64,000 bases of DNA from CBDFLD01 sp965249005 (GTDB taxonomy: Bacteria; Acidobacteriota; UBA6911), in assembly GCA_965249005.1 (NCBI GenBank), contig CBDFLD010000020.1, positions 434,001-498,000 of the forward strand. Reading direction: 5' to 3'. The notes below the pieces were generated by a model, which searched no databases, was not told where the DNA came from, and was given only the letters and a program-made list of their open reading frames with translations. This document shows, piece by piece, positions 51,973 through 61,157 of this stretch (positions within the stretch are counted from its first letter, which is position 1; each line of letters begins with the position of its first letter). The position numbers were made by a program, and so were the translations under genes.

Positions 51973-54125
51973 ATGAAAGCAAGGCGACGGATCTGGAGTT
52001 ACGTGCGAGTGAGCCTTCTTCTGCTGATTGCTCCTTTTGGCCTCTGGGCGGCTGACTCTCGTATAGATTCTTGGGCCAAATCCGTGACGATCTACCGCGA
52101 CAGCTACGGCGTTCCGCATGTGTACGGTCCAACCGACGCCAGCGTCGTCTTCGGCTTTGTCTACGCCCAGGCCGAGGACAACTTCGAGCAGATAGAGGAT
52201 TCCTATATCCAGGCTCTCGGAAGGGCGGCGGAAGTCCATGGTGAGGAGATGCTCCAGGAGGATCTTCTGAACCGGCGATTGGAAATCACACGCTTGTCGA
52301 AAGAGGAATTCCAGAAACTGGGTTCCGATTGGAAGGAGATGCTCCTTGCGGGAACCGCGGCGCTGAACTATTACCTCGCCAAGCATCCCGAGGTGCAGCC
52401 ACGCCTGATTCGAAAGTTCGAACCCTGGTTCCCATTGGCGTTCGTTCGCTTTGCCGTCTATCAGATGTTCATTTTTCGCCAATCCGGGGTAAGTTCTTTG
52501 GAACAGAGGCAAACCGCTAGAGAACTGGAAAAAAGTGCCGTGGCATTCGGCTCCAACACTTGGGCGGTTACGCCCGCAAGGAGCGCCTCAGGGGATGCCT
52601 TGCTGTTCATCAATCCCCACCAGCCTTTCTTTGGTCCCGGCCAGTGGTACGAGGGGCATGTTCACAGTGATTCCGGTTGGAACATGTCAGGGGCGACCTT
52701 TCCGGGAGGGCTGTTCCCCTCGATTGGACACAACGACCATCTGGGTTGGAGCCATACGGTCAATCACCCGGACGTCACCGATCTTTACATCGAGCACTTC
52801 GACGATCCTTCCTCGCCGCTGAGCTACCGGTACGGTGACACTTACCGTACGGCCGTTGCGTGGACCGAGACCGTCAAGGTCAAGACCAACAACGGTCTGG
52901 AGTCCCGGCAGTTCGAGTTGAGAAAAACCACGGTCCCATTGTGGCCCACCGTAATGGGAAGGCGCTGTCGCTCCGAATGTCCCGGTTGCAGGAGGGGGGA
53001 ATGCTCGAGCAGTGGTACCGAATGACGAAGGCTCGGAACCTGGCGGAGTTCCGGGCGACCATGGCCGATATCCGGATTCCCATGTTCAATGCCATGTACG
53101 CGGATAGAGACGGAAACATCTTCTATCTCTACAACGCTGCCGTTCCCAGGAGAGATGCCCGCTACGATTGGTCGAAGCCGGTGGATGGGTCCGATCCCGC
53201 GACCGAGTGGAAGGGCTACCATCCGATCGAGGATCTTCCTCAGATTCTCAACCCTCCGTCCGGCTATCTTCAGAACTGCAATGCCAGCCCGTTTTTGGCG
53301 ACCGATCCCGGCGGCCCGAAGAAGGAAAAGTATCCGTCCTATATGGTGACCGAGGGGGACAATGCTCGCTCCCGTGTGTCTCGTCGCATTCTATCCGGCA
53401 AGTCCAAGTTCACTTTCCAGCAGTGGGCCGATGCCGGTTTCGATACCACGATTCTCGAAGCGGAAACGTGGGTACCGAGAATCGTTATGGAGTGGAAGAA
53501 AGTCAAAGGAGCGGATCCGGATCGCGCTGAACGAATTGGGCAAGCCGTTTCCGAACTGAGGTCCTGGGACTACGTCAGTACCCTGGAATCGACCGCGATG
53601 ACACTATTTGCGAACTGGTTCGAAAAACGGCGCAGCACTGAAGCTCATTCTCGCGACCCCCATTTCCCTCTGGTTGCCTTGCTCGAGAAGGTAGCCCAAG
53701 AGTTGGAGTCGCGGTTCGGGACCTGGTGCGTGGCGTGGGGAGAAGTAAACCGGCTACAACGGATCCACACCACCGGCAGGGATACCTTCGACGACGATCG
53801 CGAGAGCCTTCCCGTGGCCGGGGCCCCCGGACCACTCGGTGTCGTTTTCAACTTTTACTCCCGTTCCGAGAAGGAACAGAGGCGGCGCTACGGCGTGCTG
53901 GGACATTCCTTCGTCAGCGTGGTCGAGTTTGGACCGAAGATCCAGGCGCGATCGGTTCTGGTTTTCGGGCAGAGCGCCCACCCCGAGTCCCCGCATTTCT
54001 TCGATCAGGCGAAGCTCTATGCCGGCAAGCGGTACAAGCCGGCATGGTTTACCTTGAAGGAGATCCAGGAGAATCTCGAGGTGGCCTACAAGCCCGGCCA
54101 GGAACGCGCGCACGAAACGAAGTAG
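51973..54125 (+). pseudogene. penicillin acylase-family (S45) Ntn hydrolase with a frameshift
   Basis: Signal peptide (VRVSLLLLIAPFGLWAAD) starts at ATG 51973 after a strong GAGGAGG. The S45 pattern is VTIYRDSYGVPHVYGPT, GFVYAQAEDNFEQIEDSY, and the autocleavage site G/SNTWAV with nucleophile Ser at about 194, then LFINPHQPF and SIGHNDHLGWSHT. At the A-run near 52921-52926 the frame shifts: homology continues in the -1 frame as HGPIVAHRNGKALSLRM to a stop at 54125 (AWGEVNRLQRIHT, GVLGHSFVSVVEFG). One extra A would restore a normal protein of about 717 residues. It is a fresh mutation, a sequencing error in the homopolymer, or less likely a slippage site. Confidence 0.85.
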
Positions 54126-54180
54126 CCTACAACCCAGGCCACCACATTCCTGGTTGCCAGCCCTTCCCTTGAGAGCGTGC

Positions 54181-56937
54181 ATGATGATCGTTCGGAAATT
54201 CGTTGTTCCTGTTGGACTACTCGTTCTGCTTGCTCTGGGCCTCTTGGTTGAGGGCCGGCGCGCGTGGACCCGGCAGGGGGAAAAGCCTCTTTTGGCCAGT
54301 GAGCACGGAGTGCGGGATTCCCTGGCGTTGCTGACAGAAACGCCCGCCGAGCCTTTGTCGGTTCGTGAGCTCTTCGACGGCAGCGGCAGGAATCCCGGAT
54401 CGGCGGCTCATCCGAACGCTCCTGGAAGAGTGCGTGCCGACGCACCGGCACAGCACGAGATCGGCCTCGCGGATGCAACGACTCCGGGTGGACCGAATCG
54501 GGAGGCCTATCTCCGATCGGATCCCATCCCGGAGATCGACGATCAGTTTCGCGACATAATCCGGATGAGCGACGACAGTCGAGCGGACGATTTCCCGGTC
54601 ATTCTCTCGAATCCCGCAAATAGGGAGGAAGTCTGGATGGCGTGGGTCAGCTATTCGGGTCGACGGGACCAGATCCGGCTGAGTCGGAGAAACCCTGAAA
54701 CCGGACAATGGGGAACGTGGAATCTGGTTCCCGGTGTGACGGGAGACGTGTGGAGGCCGTCTCTGTGCTACGACGCCGAGGCCCGGCTGTGGCTGATCTG
54801 GGCCCAGCAGAAGCTCTTCGATGCCAACTTCGATCTCTACGGGCGCTGGTTCGATGGTCGCCGATGGGGGCCCTTGGAGAAGCTCACATCTGACAAAGAG
54901 GGAGACTTCAACCAAGACGTAGCCCGTGGGCCGGACGGAAAGTTGCATCTCGTGTGGCAGAGCTTTCGTGAAGGGCAATCCGACATCTTTTATTTGTCCC
55001 AAGACGGTCGCGGCTGGTCGCGAGAGGTACGCGTTTCTGAAAGCCCGAGCAATGACTGGTCTCCTTCTGTTGCCGTCGACTCCTGCGGAAGGGTCTTCGT
55101 CGCCTGGGATACCTACGACAAGGGGAACTACGATGTTGTCCTACGCTCGTTCGTACAGGGACGTTTGGGCTCCGTTGAGCCGATAGCACAGTCTCAGAGA
55201 TTCGAAGCTCGTGCGAGCGTCCTGGTCGATGGGCAAGATCGCGTCTGGGTCGCCTACGAGGTGGGCGAGTATGGTTGGGGAAAGGATCAAGGTCTGCTGG
55301 TAGATCGGAGCCGTACCCCCGGATCGATGCTCAACATGGAGCGGCAGGTGCAAGTCGCGATCGTGGACTCGGGTCTTCAATCGGCAAAACCTGAGTTGGG
55401 TACCCTCTTTCCACCCCGCCATTGGAAGATCCGGGTAAAAAAAGTACAGCAGCACCTCAGCCATCCAGAACTCGTGATGGACGATGGGGGACGAGTCTAT
55501 GTGCTGGTGCGAAAGCTGGAGTACGATGGCGGATCCTCCGAATACTGGAGGCCTTACCTTCTGGAAATGACAGAGCAGGGCTGGCTTCCGCCCGCCCGGT
55601 TTCCGTACAGCCGGGGGAGGCTCTCGATGTTTTGCTCGGCTACCGCCGCGGCGGGACAGGGTTTGTGGATTGCCTGGCCCAGGGACAACCACCCCACGTT
55701 TTCAGCGTTTCACGCGTTTCCGGAGGAGACGATCATCGAGAACGTCTATGCCGCCCGTTACAAGCCAGAGGGGTCCGGGGGCCTGCGGACCGGTGAGTTT
55801 CAGGATCCTGGTTTTACAAAGCGTCCCGCGGGGCATCCCAGCGAGAGTTCCGACGTGACCCGCATCCGGCAGTGGCGGACCCGCGTTGACGGAGAGAATC
55901 TTCGCATCCTTCGCGGAGACCTACACCGGCATACCGAGTTCTCCATGGACATACGCGGAATACCGGATGGTTCCGTGCTCGACTTCTACCGCTACATGCT
56001 CGATGCGGCCTCCATGGACTTCGGCATGATTTCGGATCACCAAAACGGTTCTGATCGAGAATACTGGTGGTGGCTGGAGGAAAAACTCGCCGATCTTTTC
56101 CATAGTCCGGACAACTACGTTTCGCTCTTTGGCTACGAGCGATCCGTCCGGTTTCCTCATGGGCACCGCAACATTGTCCACGCCGTTCGGGGAGTGCCGC
56201 CCCTCTCCTTTTTCCAGAAGAGTGATATCGGTGTGCGCTATCACACCAGCGCTGGATCGGTCCTCGCGGATGATGCAAAGCTGCTCTTCGAGGAGATTCG
56301 AAGAAGCGGCGGCATCTCGATCCCCCACACGAGTGCCACCGGGATGGGCACCGACTGGCGCGACAATGATCCCGAGGTCGAACCCCTGGTCGAGATCTAT
56401 CAGGGAGACCGTCACAACTACGAAGCGGCGGGCGCCCCACTGTCGGACTCCAGCGGGGTGATCGGTGTGCGCAAGGAAGGCTACGTTTCAAAGGCGTGGG
56501 CAAAAGGATATCGTCTCGGTGTGGTGGCCAGCTCCGATCACCTCTCGACCCACATATCCTACGCGATGGTATGGAGTGACGGACGAAACCGCCAATCGGT
56601 TCTGGAAGCCATGAAGAACCGACGAGCCTATGCGGCGACCGACAACATCGTGCTCGAGTTTTGGATCGGTGATCGTTTCATGGGAGACGAGTTCCAAGCG
56701 TCGTCCGTGATGCCGATTCGTATCAAGGCGGTTGGGACGGCACCCTTTGCCGACATTCAGATCATTCGCAACAACGATTCGATCTACCAGAGTGGGTCAG
56801 AGTCGGAGCAGGTGGAGCTGACGTTTCAGGATCTGGAACCGAAGCCCGGAACAAACTTCTACTACGCCCGCCTGGTTCAAGTCGACGGCCAAACCGCCTG
56901 GAGCTCTCCGATATGGGTGAGTGTACCGGGTCGTTGA
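54181..56937 (+). CDS. membrane-anchored propeller + DUF3604 (PHP-like) protein, second copy
   Basis: About 918 residues from ATG 54181; the longer TTG start at 54154 adds nothing recognisable. The N-terminal hydrophobic segment (FVVPVGLLVLLALGLLVEG) is followed by the same propeller strands as the gene at 7636 (WVSYSGRRDQIRLSRR, LWLIWAQQ, LHLVWQSFREGQSDIFYL). The C-terminal DUF3604 domain has RGDLHRHTEFS near residue 578, ISDHQNGS, FGYERSVRFPHGHRN, IPHTSATGMGTDWRDNDPEV and SSDHLSTH. It follows the penicillin acylase by 55 bases and may be co-transcribed. The function is unknown. Confidence 0.85.
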   Translation: MMIVRKFVVPVGLLVLLALGLLVEGRRAWTRQGEKPLLASEHGVRDSLALLTETPAEPLSVRELFDGSGRNPGSAAHPNAPGRVRADAPAQHEIGLADATTPGGPNREAYLRSDPIPEIDDQFRDIIRMSDDSRADDFPVILSNPANREEVWMAWVSYSGRRDQIRLSRRNPETGQWGTWNLVPGVTGDVWRPSLCYDAEARLWLIWAQQKLFDANFDLYGRWFDGRRWGPLEKLTSDKEGDFNQDVARGPDGKLHLVWQSFREGQSDIFYLSQDGRGWSREVRVSESPSNDWSPSVAVDSCGRVFVAWDTYDKGNYDVVLRSFVQGRLGSVEPIAQSQRFEARASVLVDGQDRVWVAYEVGEYGWGKDQGLLVDRSRTPGSMLNMERQVQVAIVDSGLQSAKPELGTLFPPRHWKIRVKKVQQHLSHPELVMDDGGRVYVLVRKLEYDGGSSEYWRPYLLEMTEQGWLPPARFPYSRGRLSMFCSATAAAGQGLWIAWPRDNHPTFSAFHAFPEETIIENVYAARYKPEGSGGLRTGEFQDPGFTKRPAGHPSESSDVTRIRQWRTRVDGENLRILRGDLHRHTEFSMDIRGIPDGSVLDFYRYMLDAASMDFGMISDHQNGSDREYWWWLEEKLADLFHSPDNYVSLFGYERSVRFPHGHRNIVHAVRGVPPLSFFQKSDIGVRYHTSAGSVLADDAKLLFEEIRRSGGISIPHTSATGMGTDWRDNDPEVEPLVEIYQGDRHNYEAAGAPLSDSSGVIGVRKEGYVSKAWAKGYRLGVVASSDHLSTHISYAMVWSDGRNRQSVLEAMKNRRAYAATDNIVLEFWIGDRFMGDEFQASSVMPIRIKAVGTAPFADIQIIRNNDSIYQSGSESEQVELTFQDLEPKPGTNFYYARLVQVDGQTAWSSPIWVSVPGR

Positions 56938-57112
56938 CAAACAGCTTTCAGCGCTGACTGGCTCAACGCGCCAGTCGCTTGGGAACGTAACTGCGCAGCG
57001 CACCGTGAAAAAAAACGTGGTTTTTGGCGATTTGCTAAGTTGCACGCATAGCAGCAGATCCGCGAGCAGTTACTTGAGAGCAATCAGCCTTCAGCTCTCA
57101 GCTTGCCGCTTT
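56938..57112. repeat. degenerate CAGCTTTCAGC-type intergenic repeats
   Basis: Holds ACAGCTTTCAGCGCTGACTGG, cut here to the first core CAGCTTTCAGCGCTG, and later TCAGCCTTCAGCTCTCAGC, the same word family as at 11936-12030. A run of A (about 57007) lies between. No gene is seen. Confidence 0.5.
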
Positions 57113-57195
57113 GAATGGGGACGTTCCCCACGTTTCCTAGTTTCCTTCGCAACGCAGTTCCCGAAAACCAGGAAACGTGGGGGACGTCCCTATTT
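57113..57195. repeat. 83-bp inverted repeat with GGGACGT palindromic arms
   Basis: Arms 57113-57145 and 57163-57195 match at about 28 of 33 positions in inverse orientation. Each arm carries GGGGACGTTCCCC or AGGGACGTCCCCC, followed by CACGTTTCCT. The right arm includes the TAG stop of the leftward hydrolase (57190-57192). The shape resembles the hairpin pairs linked to REP-associated (Y1) transposases, but no such transposase is in the window. Confidence 0.7.
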
Positions 57196-58640
57196 ATGTG
57201 AGCCACCGCCGGAGTGGGACTCGTGCTCGGCGCTAGAATCGCAGCGGTGGACGGGGCCTTCGACCCATTCGCCGTCGGGGAAGGTTTTCAAGGTCTGGGG
57301 CCGCTTGAAGCCATTCTCGCCCAGAAACAATTGCCCGGCCGCGCCGGAGGAATCGAATTCGAAAACCAGCCCGAGCTCCTTGTCTTCGACCCAGAACTGG
57401 TTTTTCGACTTGGGAATCAGGCGAAAGCCGTAGCCGGGGCCACCGTCGGTCGGCAGCCGCAGGACCAGTCCTTCCTCTTGCTGCTCGATGGTCACGACCG
57501 TCTCTCCGTCGGGCTTGCAGTAACTTCCGACATGGTGTGCGGGCGTGAGGCTGTCCCAAACAGAGGCATCGACCGAGAGAAAAGGCTCAGGAAACACTCG
57601 GAGATCTGGATTCGGATCGTGTTGTCCCGTCTTTGCGGCGAGGATGGCTTGCAGTAGACGAGCGCTCTTACCGTAGCGGACGTTCTTGTACAAGTCGACG
57701 GTGTGGACGAATACCAGCCGCTCCGACGGCACGACGCTGATGACCTGGCCGCCTGATCCATGAGCCTCGAAGCGCATCGGCAGCTCGGCGCTCGGTTCGA
57801 AGATCCACCAGAGGTAGCCGTATCCGCGTCCAGGCTTGCCGGTTTCCGAGTACGCGGTCAGACTCTGGTCAACGTAGCTTTCCGGCACGAGTTGTTGACC
57901 GCGCCACCGGCCGTTCCGCAAGTACAGGAGACCGAAACGAGCCATGTCACGAGGAGACATCTTCAGATTGTGATTCCCGTGCCGGGATCGATCCGGCAGG
58001 AGGTGATAGGCCGTGTCGTTGAGCGAAAAATCTTCCATCTCCAGCGGAATCATCAACCGATCACGAATCTCCTCGAAGGCGTTCGCTCCAGTTTCTTGCT
58101 CGATAATGGAACACAGGACGTTGACCTCCCAGTTGTTGTAGTACCAATGAGTGTCCGGGGCGGCCGCTCGGCGGCCCGTGCTGGAGTATTGAGGGTGGCG
58201 TGATAGACACCGGAGCGGAACTTGAGCAGGTGGATCAGTGCTGCCGTTTGTTCCTGTTCGGTCAAGGTGGGAAACCCCGGCTCTGCCACGTCGCTGATCT
58301 GATGATCGGCCAGCGTGCTCAGAGGGTCCAGGATCCCCTCATGGAAATACATGCCGTAGAGAGCGCTCACGAAACTCTTGCGGCAAGAGGCAATTCCGTA
58401 GTGTTTGCCCTGATTTCCCCAGGCGGCCACGATGGCACCATCCTGGATGACAAGTGCGGCCGCCGAGTCCATGGATTCGAATTGTCGGCGCGCTTTCTCG
58501 AGCTCGACAGTGTCAAATCCAGCCTGCTCGACGTTTTCGTATTGCTGCCATTGCTCGGCGGGATACCTGGGCGGGTTATTCTGTGCGTTTGTACAGGCAG
58601 CCAGGAGCACAAGGGCAAAGATCGAAAGACGGGTACCCAT
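57190..58640 (-). pseudogene. beta-lactamase-family serine hydrolase lipoprotein with a frameshift
   Basis: It starts at ATG 58640 after GGAGG, with a lipoprotein signal (ALVLLAACTNA). The class C beta-lactamase/PBP4-like triad motifs are all encoded: S-x-x-K as SCRK near residue 95, Y-x-N as YNN, and H-x-G as HGSGG. However, the frame is broken between the first two, in the GC-rich palindrome at about 58155-58175. There the first frame loses sense (RTLIGTTTTG) while the register -1 reads DTHWYYNNWEVNV. The two pieces are 57190-58056 and 58053-58811 as open frames. With one base restored the product is about 483 residues, including an extra C-terminal domain (SYCKPDGETVVTIEQQ). It could be a true mutation or an assembly error. 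Confidence 0.82.
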
Positions 58641-58797
58641 TCGGATCAATCCTCCAAGTCCAATACTCGGTTTTGGGAACGGCCCACTATAACGCGAATC
58701 TCGAGTCCGGCATCCCATATCCGAATACCCACCCTTGCCTGCCGTATAATAGGAGTCTGCAACCCCGTCTGAGTAGTCGAAAGGGACGAAACAAAAG

Positions 58798-60510
58798 GTG
58801 AACGAATACACGAGGCGTGGCCTCCTCCGATCGATGCTGGGAGTGCCTCTGTCCGTGGCAGGCTCGCATGCGTATTCGGACGACGACCTCGTCGGCTACT
58901 GGCCGCTGCAAGGGGATGCTCAGGACTACTCCGGAAACCGATTCGATGGGGTCAATCACGGGGTCGATCTGAGGGAGAGTCACTTTGATGGTCGCTCCAG
59001 TTGGGTGGAGATTGCGGACCGGCCGCTTCTGAATCTGGCGAAGGGCGACTTTACCCTATGCGCCCGGGTTCATACTTCGCGGAGGGTTGAAGACGTCATT
59101 GGCGTGGTTTTGAGCAAGTACGATCCCGGTCTCCGCCGCGGTTTCAGCCTGGGCATCCAGAGTAGCTCGGGCGGATACAACTCACGCGGGACCGGGATGC
59201 AGATACTGTTTGATACCGACGACGGCCGGGCGCCCGCGTGGAAGGACTGCGGCCGGCCCAATCCAACCAGCAACTACGTCAGCAACTCGTTGACCGTGTT
59301 CGAGGGCAGTCTCTATGCCGCGACCACCGACGACGCCGGCCTGCGAGACTGGTGTCACGTGTACCGTTACGCAGGGAACAAAGATTGGGAGGACTGCGGT
59401 CGCGTGGGCGAGCTACGGACCCGCGGTGTGGGGCCCATGATCGTTCACGGCGGATGTCTTTATGCGGCTACATGGAGCTATGACTGGACCAGGGTGGATT
59501 CCGATGAACTGGACGATTGCAGAGTCTATCGCTACGAAGGAGCACAGAAATGGACGGATTGTGGCCAGCCCGGTCATTGCCGCCGGTTATTTTCAATAGC
59601 TTCCTACCAAGACAAACTCTACGTCGTGGGAGACGACAACAGGTGCCATGTCCATCGAGGAGGGAAAGCCTGGCAGCCCTGTGGCGAGTTTCCGTTCATG
59701 ACCCATCCCATGGCGGTGCATGACGGCAGGCTATATGCAGGAGTTTTTGGTAGCCGGCGACGGCGGCGCCAGGCGGAGGTATACGCCTACGACGGCGCGT
59801 CTTGGGTGAGTGCCGGGGCTCCGATGGCACAGGAAGACCGGGAAGATCAGATTCATGCACTCGAGGTCTATCGGGGAAGGCTCCATGCCACGACCTGGCC
59901 GAGCGGAAAGGTGGCGGTCCTGGTCGGAGGAAAGTGGGAGAGCTGTGGCCGGCTCGGCCGAAGTACCGAGATCAACGCTCTCACGGTATACAACGGCAAA
60001 CTCTACGGCGGCACCATTCCGCTGGGGGAAGTATATCGCTACGAGGGGAAGAAGCGCTGGAACCGCCTGATCCGGTTTTGTCCGCCCGAGGTCCTGGCGA
60101 CGACACCCTTCGACGAGATACGCTGGGGTCGGGTGACCAGTCTCACCGGATACAGTGGCAAGCTGTTCGCCGGAATCGGTAGTTACACGAGCTCTGTTCT
60201 GGACGCGCCGGCCGATAGGCGCGGCCGCGTGTATGCCATGCAAGCCGGGCAGTGTGTTTCGCTGGATCAAGATCCAGGCGCGAGTTGGAAGCACCTGGCG
60301 GCAGTTCGAAGGAAAGGCCGCCTGGAGCTGTTCGTAGAAGGGAAGCTGGCGGCGGAGGCTGTTTTTTCGGGATCCCCCTGTGATCTATCCAACGCCGAGC
60401 CCCTTCGAATCGGTCTTGGTCCCACCGACTACTTCTCGGGCAAGATCCAGCAGGTTCGTTTTTATCGACGGGCTTTGACCTCGACCGAGATCGGCCGCCT
60501 GGCTGTGTAG
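58798..60510 (+). CDS. Tat-exported LamG domain split by a seven-repeat propeller
   Basis: 570 residues from a GTG at 58798. A Tat-type leader (YTRRGLLRSMLGVPLSVAG) precedes residues 30-143, the first half of a LamG/concanavalin sandwich (YWPLQGDAQDYSGNRFDG, FDGRSSWVEIAD, DFTLCARVHTS). Residues 148-480 hold seven repeats, each opening with W-x-D/S-C-G (at 148, 197, 252, 292, 336, 380, 421) and containing LYAATT or LYGGT plus VYRY strands, probably a seven-bladed propeller. Residues 485-568 finish the LamG fold (WKHLAAVRRKGRLELFVEG, and KIQQVRFYRRALTSTEI). It is probably a carbohydrate- or surface-binding protein with no evident active site. Confidence 0.82.
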   Translation: MNEYTRRGLLRSMLGVPLSVAGSHAYSDDDLVGYWPLQGDAQDYSGNRFDGVNHGVDLRESHFDGRSSWVEIADRPLLNLAKGDFTLCARVHTSRRVEDVIGVVLSKYDPGLRRGFSLGIQSSSGGYNSRGTGMQILFDTDDGRAPAWKDCGRPNPTSNYVSNSLTVFEGSLYAATTDDAGLRDWCHVYRYAGNKDWEDCGRVGELRTRGVGPMIVHGGCLYAATWSYDWTRVDSDELDDCRVYRYEGAQKWTDCGQPGHCRRLFSIASYQDKLYVVGDDNRCHVHRGGKAWQPCGEFPFMTHPMAVHDGRLYAGVFGSRRRRRQAEVYAYDGASWVSAGAPMAQEDREDQIHALEVYRGRLHATTWPSGKVAVLVGGKWESCGRLGRSTEINALTVYNGKLYGGTIPLGEVYRYEGKKRWNRLIRFCPPEVLATTPFDEIRWGRVTSLTGYSGKLFAGIGSYTSSVLDAPADRRGRVYAMQAGQCVSLDQDPGASWKHLAAVRRKGRLELFVEGKLAAEAVFSGSPCDLSNAEPLRIGLGPTDYFSGKIQQVRFYRRALTSTEIGRLAV

Positions 60511-60533
60511 TCGAGCTCAGAGACCGAAAACGC

Positions 60534-60562
60534 TTGACAGGACGTACGTAATCGCGTACGCT
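60534..60562 (+). promoter_or_regulatory. promoter of the toxin-antitoxin pair
   Basis: TTGACA at 60534-60539, 17-base spacer, and TACGCT at 60557-60562 (3 of 6 bases). The start point would be within a base or two of the ATG at 60570, and no ribosome-binding site precedes that ATG, so the message may be leaderless. Confidence 0.55.
60543..60560. promoter_or_regulatory. paired CGTACG operator for YefM-YoeB
   Basis: Two copies of the self-complementary hexamer CGTACG separated by TAATCG, giving a 12-base centre-to-centre distance. They fill the promoter spacer and touch the -10 box. Known YefM operators are paired TGTACA-like hexamers with similar spacing, so autorepression is likely. Confidence 0.6.
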
Positions 60563-60569
60563 ATCTTTC

Positions 60570-60812
60570 ATGTCTACGATGAGTGCAAGTGAAGCCCGAG
60601 CCAAGCTCTACGGACTGATCGATGAAACCGCTCGGTCCCACCGGCCGGTTCGAATAACGGGCAAACGAAACAATGCAATTCTGCTCTCGGAAGAAGACTG
60701 GACCTCCATTCAGGAGACGCTCTATCTACTATCCGTTCCCGGGATGCGCGAGAGCATCAAGGAAGGGCTCGAGACGCCAATCGAGAAATGTGATCAGGAA
60801 CTCGACTGGTGA
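60570..60812 (+). CDS. yefM: antitoxin, Phd/YefM family
   Basis: 80 residues. The DNA-binding N-terminus STMSASEARAKLYGLIDET is typical of YefM (S-x-x-E-A-R-x-x-L), followed by RPVRITGKRNNAILLSEED and a C-terminal acidic helix region (TPIEKCDQELDW) that would wrap the toxin. It neutralises YoeB and represses its own promoter. An internal ATG at 60579 could also start the protein. The stop overlaps the toxin start by GTGA. Confidence 0.93.
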   Translation: MSTMSASEARAKLYGLIDETARSHRPVRITGKRNNAILLSEEDWTSIQETLYLLSVPGMRESIKEGLETPIEKCDQELDW

Positions 60813-61072
60813 TTTGGCGACTGGTGTATACCAAGCACGCCATCCGAGACGCGAAGAAACTAATCCGCAGCCGCCTCAAGGGAAAGGCCCAAGAAATCCT
60901 CGACATCCTTGCAAAGGACCCGTATCAAACGCCACCCCCATTCGAGAAGCTCACTGGTGATCTGACGGGTGCCTACTCGCGACGCATCAATGTTCAGCAT
61001 CGCCTTGTTTATCAGGTGCTGGACAAGGAACGAGTCGTCAAGGTCATTCGAATGTGGACGCACTACGAGTGA
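60809..61072 (+). CDS. yoeB: toxin, YoeB/Txe mRNA interferase
   Basis: 87 residues from a GTG at 60809 that overlaps the antitoxin stop (GTGA). RelE-fold ribosome-dependent endoribonuclease. The family motifs are complete: WRLVYTKHAIRDAKKL, PFEKLTGDLTGAYSRRIN, HRLVYQV, and the C-terminal catalytic His-Tyr in MWTHYE. The length is standard, so the module is probably functional. It has no link to its neighbours. Confidence 0.94.
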   Translation: MIWRLVYTKHAIRDAKKLIRSRLKGKAQEILDILAKDPYQTPPPFEKLTGDLTGAYSRRINVQHRLVYQVLDKERVVKVIRMWTHYE

Positions 61073-61157
61073 AGCCGTCGCGCTTGGTTCTTCATGCCCA
61101 CACGCTTGCTCCGTTCGTTCTTCCTTCGGGCGACGCGACGCGGGCCGGGCCCGCTAT

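Noticed and set aside
52920..52928. Programmed -1 frameshift in the penicillin acylase
   Set aside because: Only the P-site AAA could re-pair perfectly; the A-site ACC to AAC shift mismatches and I see no strong downstream structure. A mutation or sequencing error is simpler.
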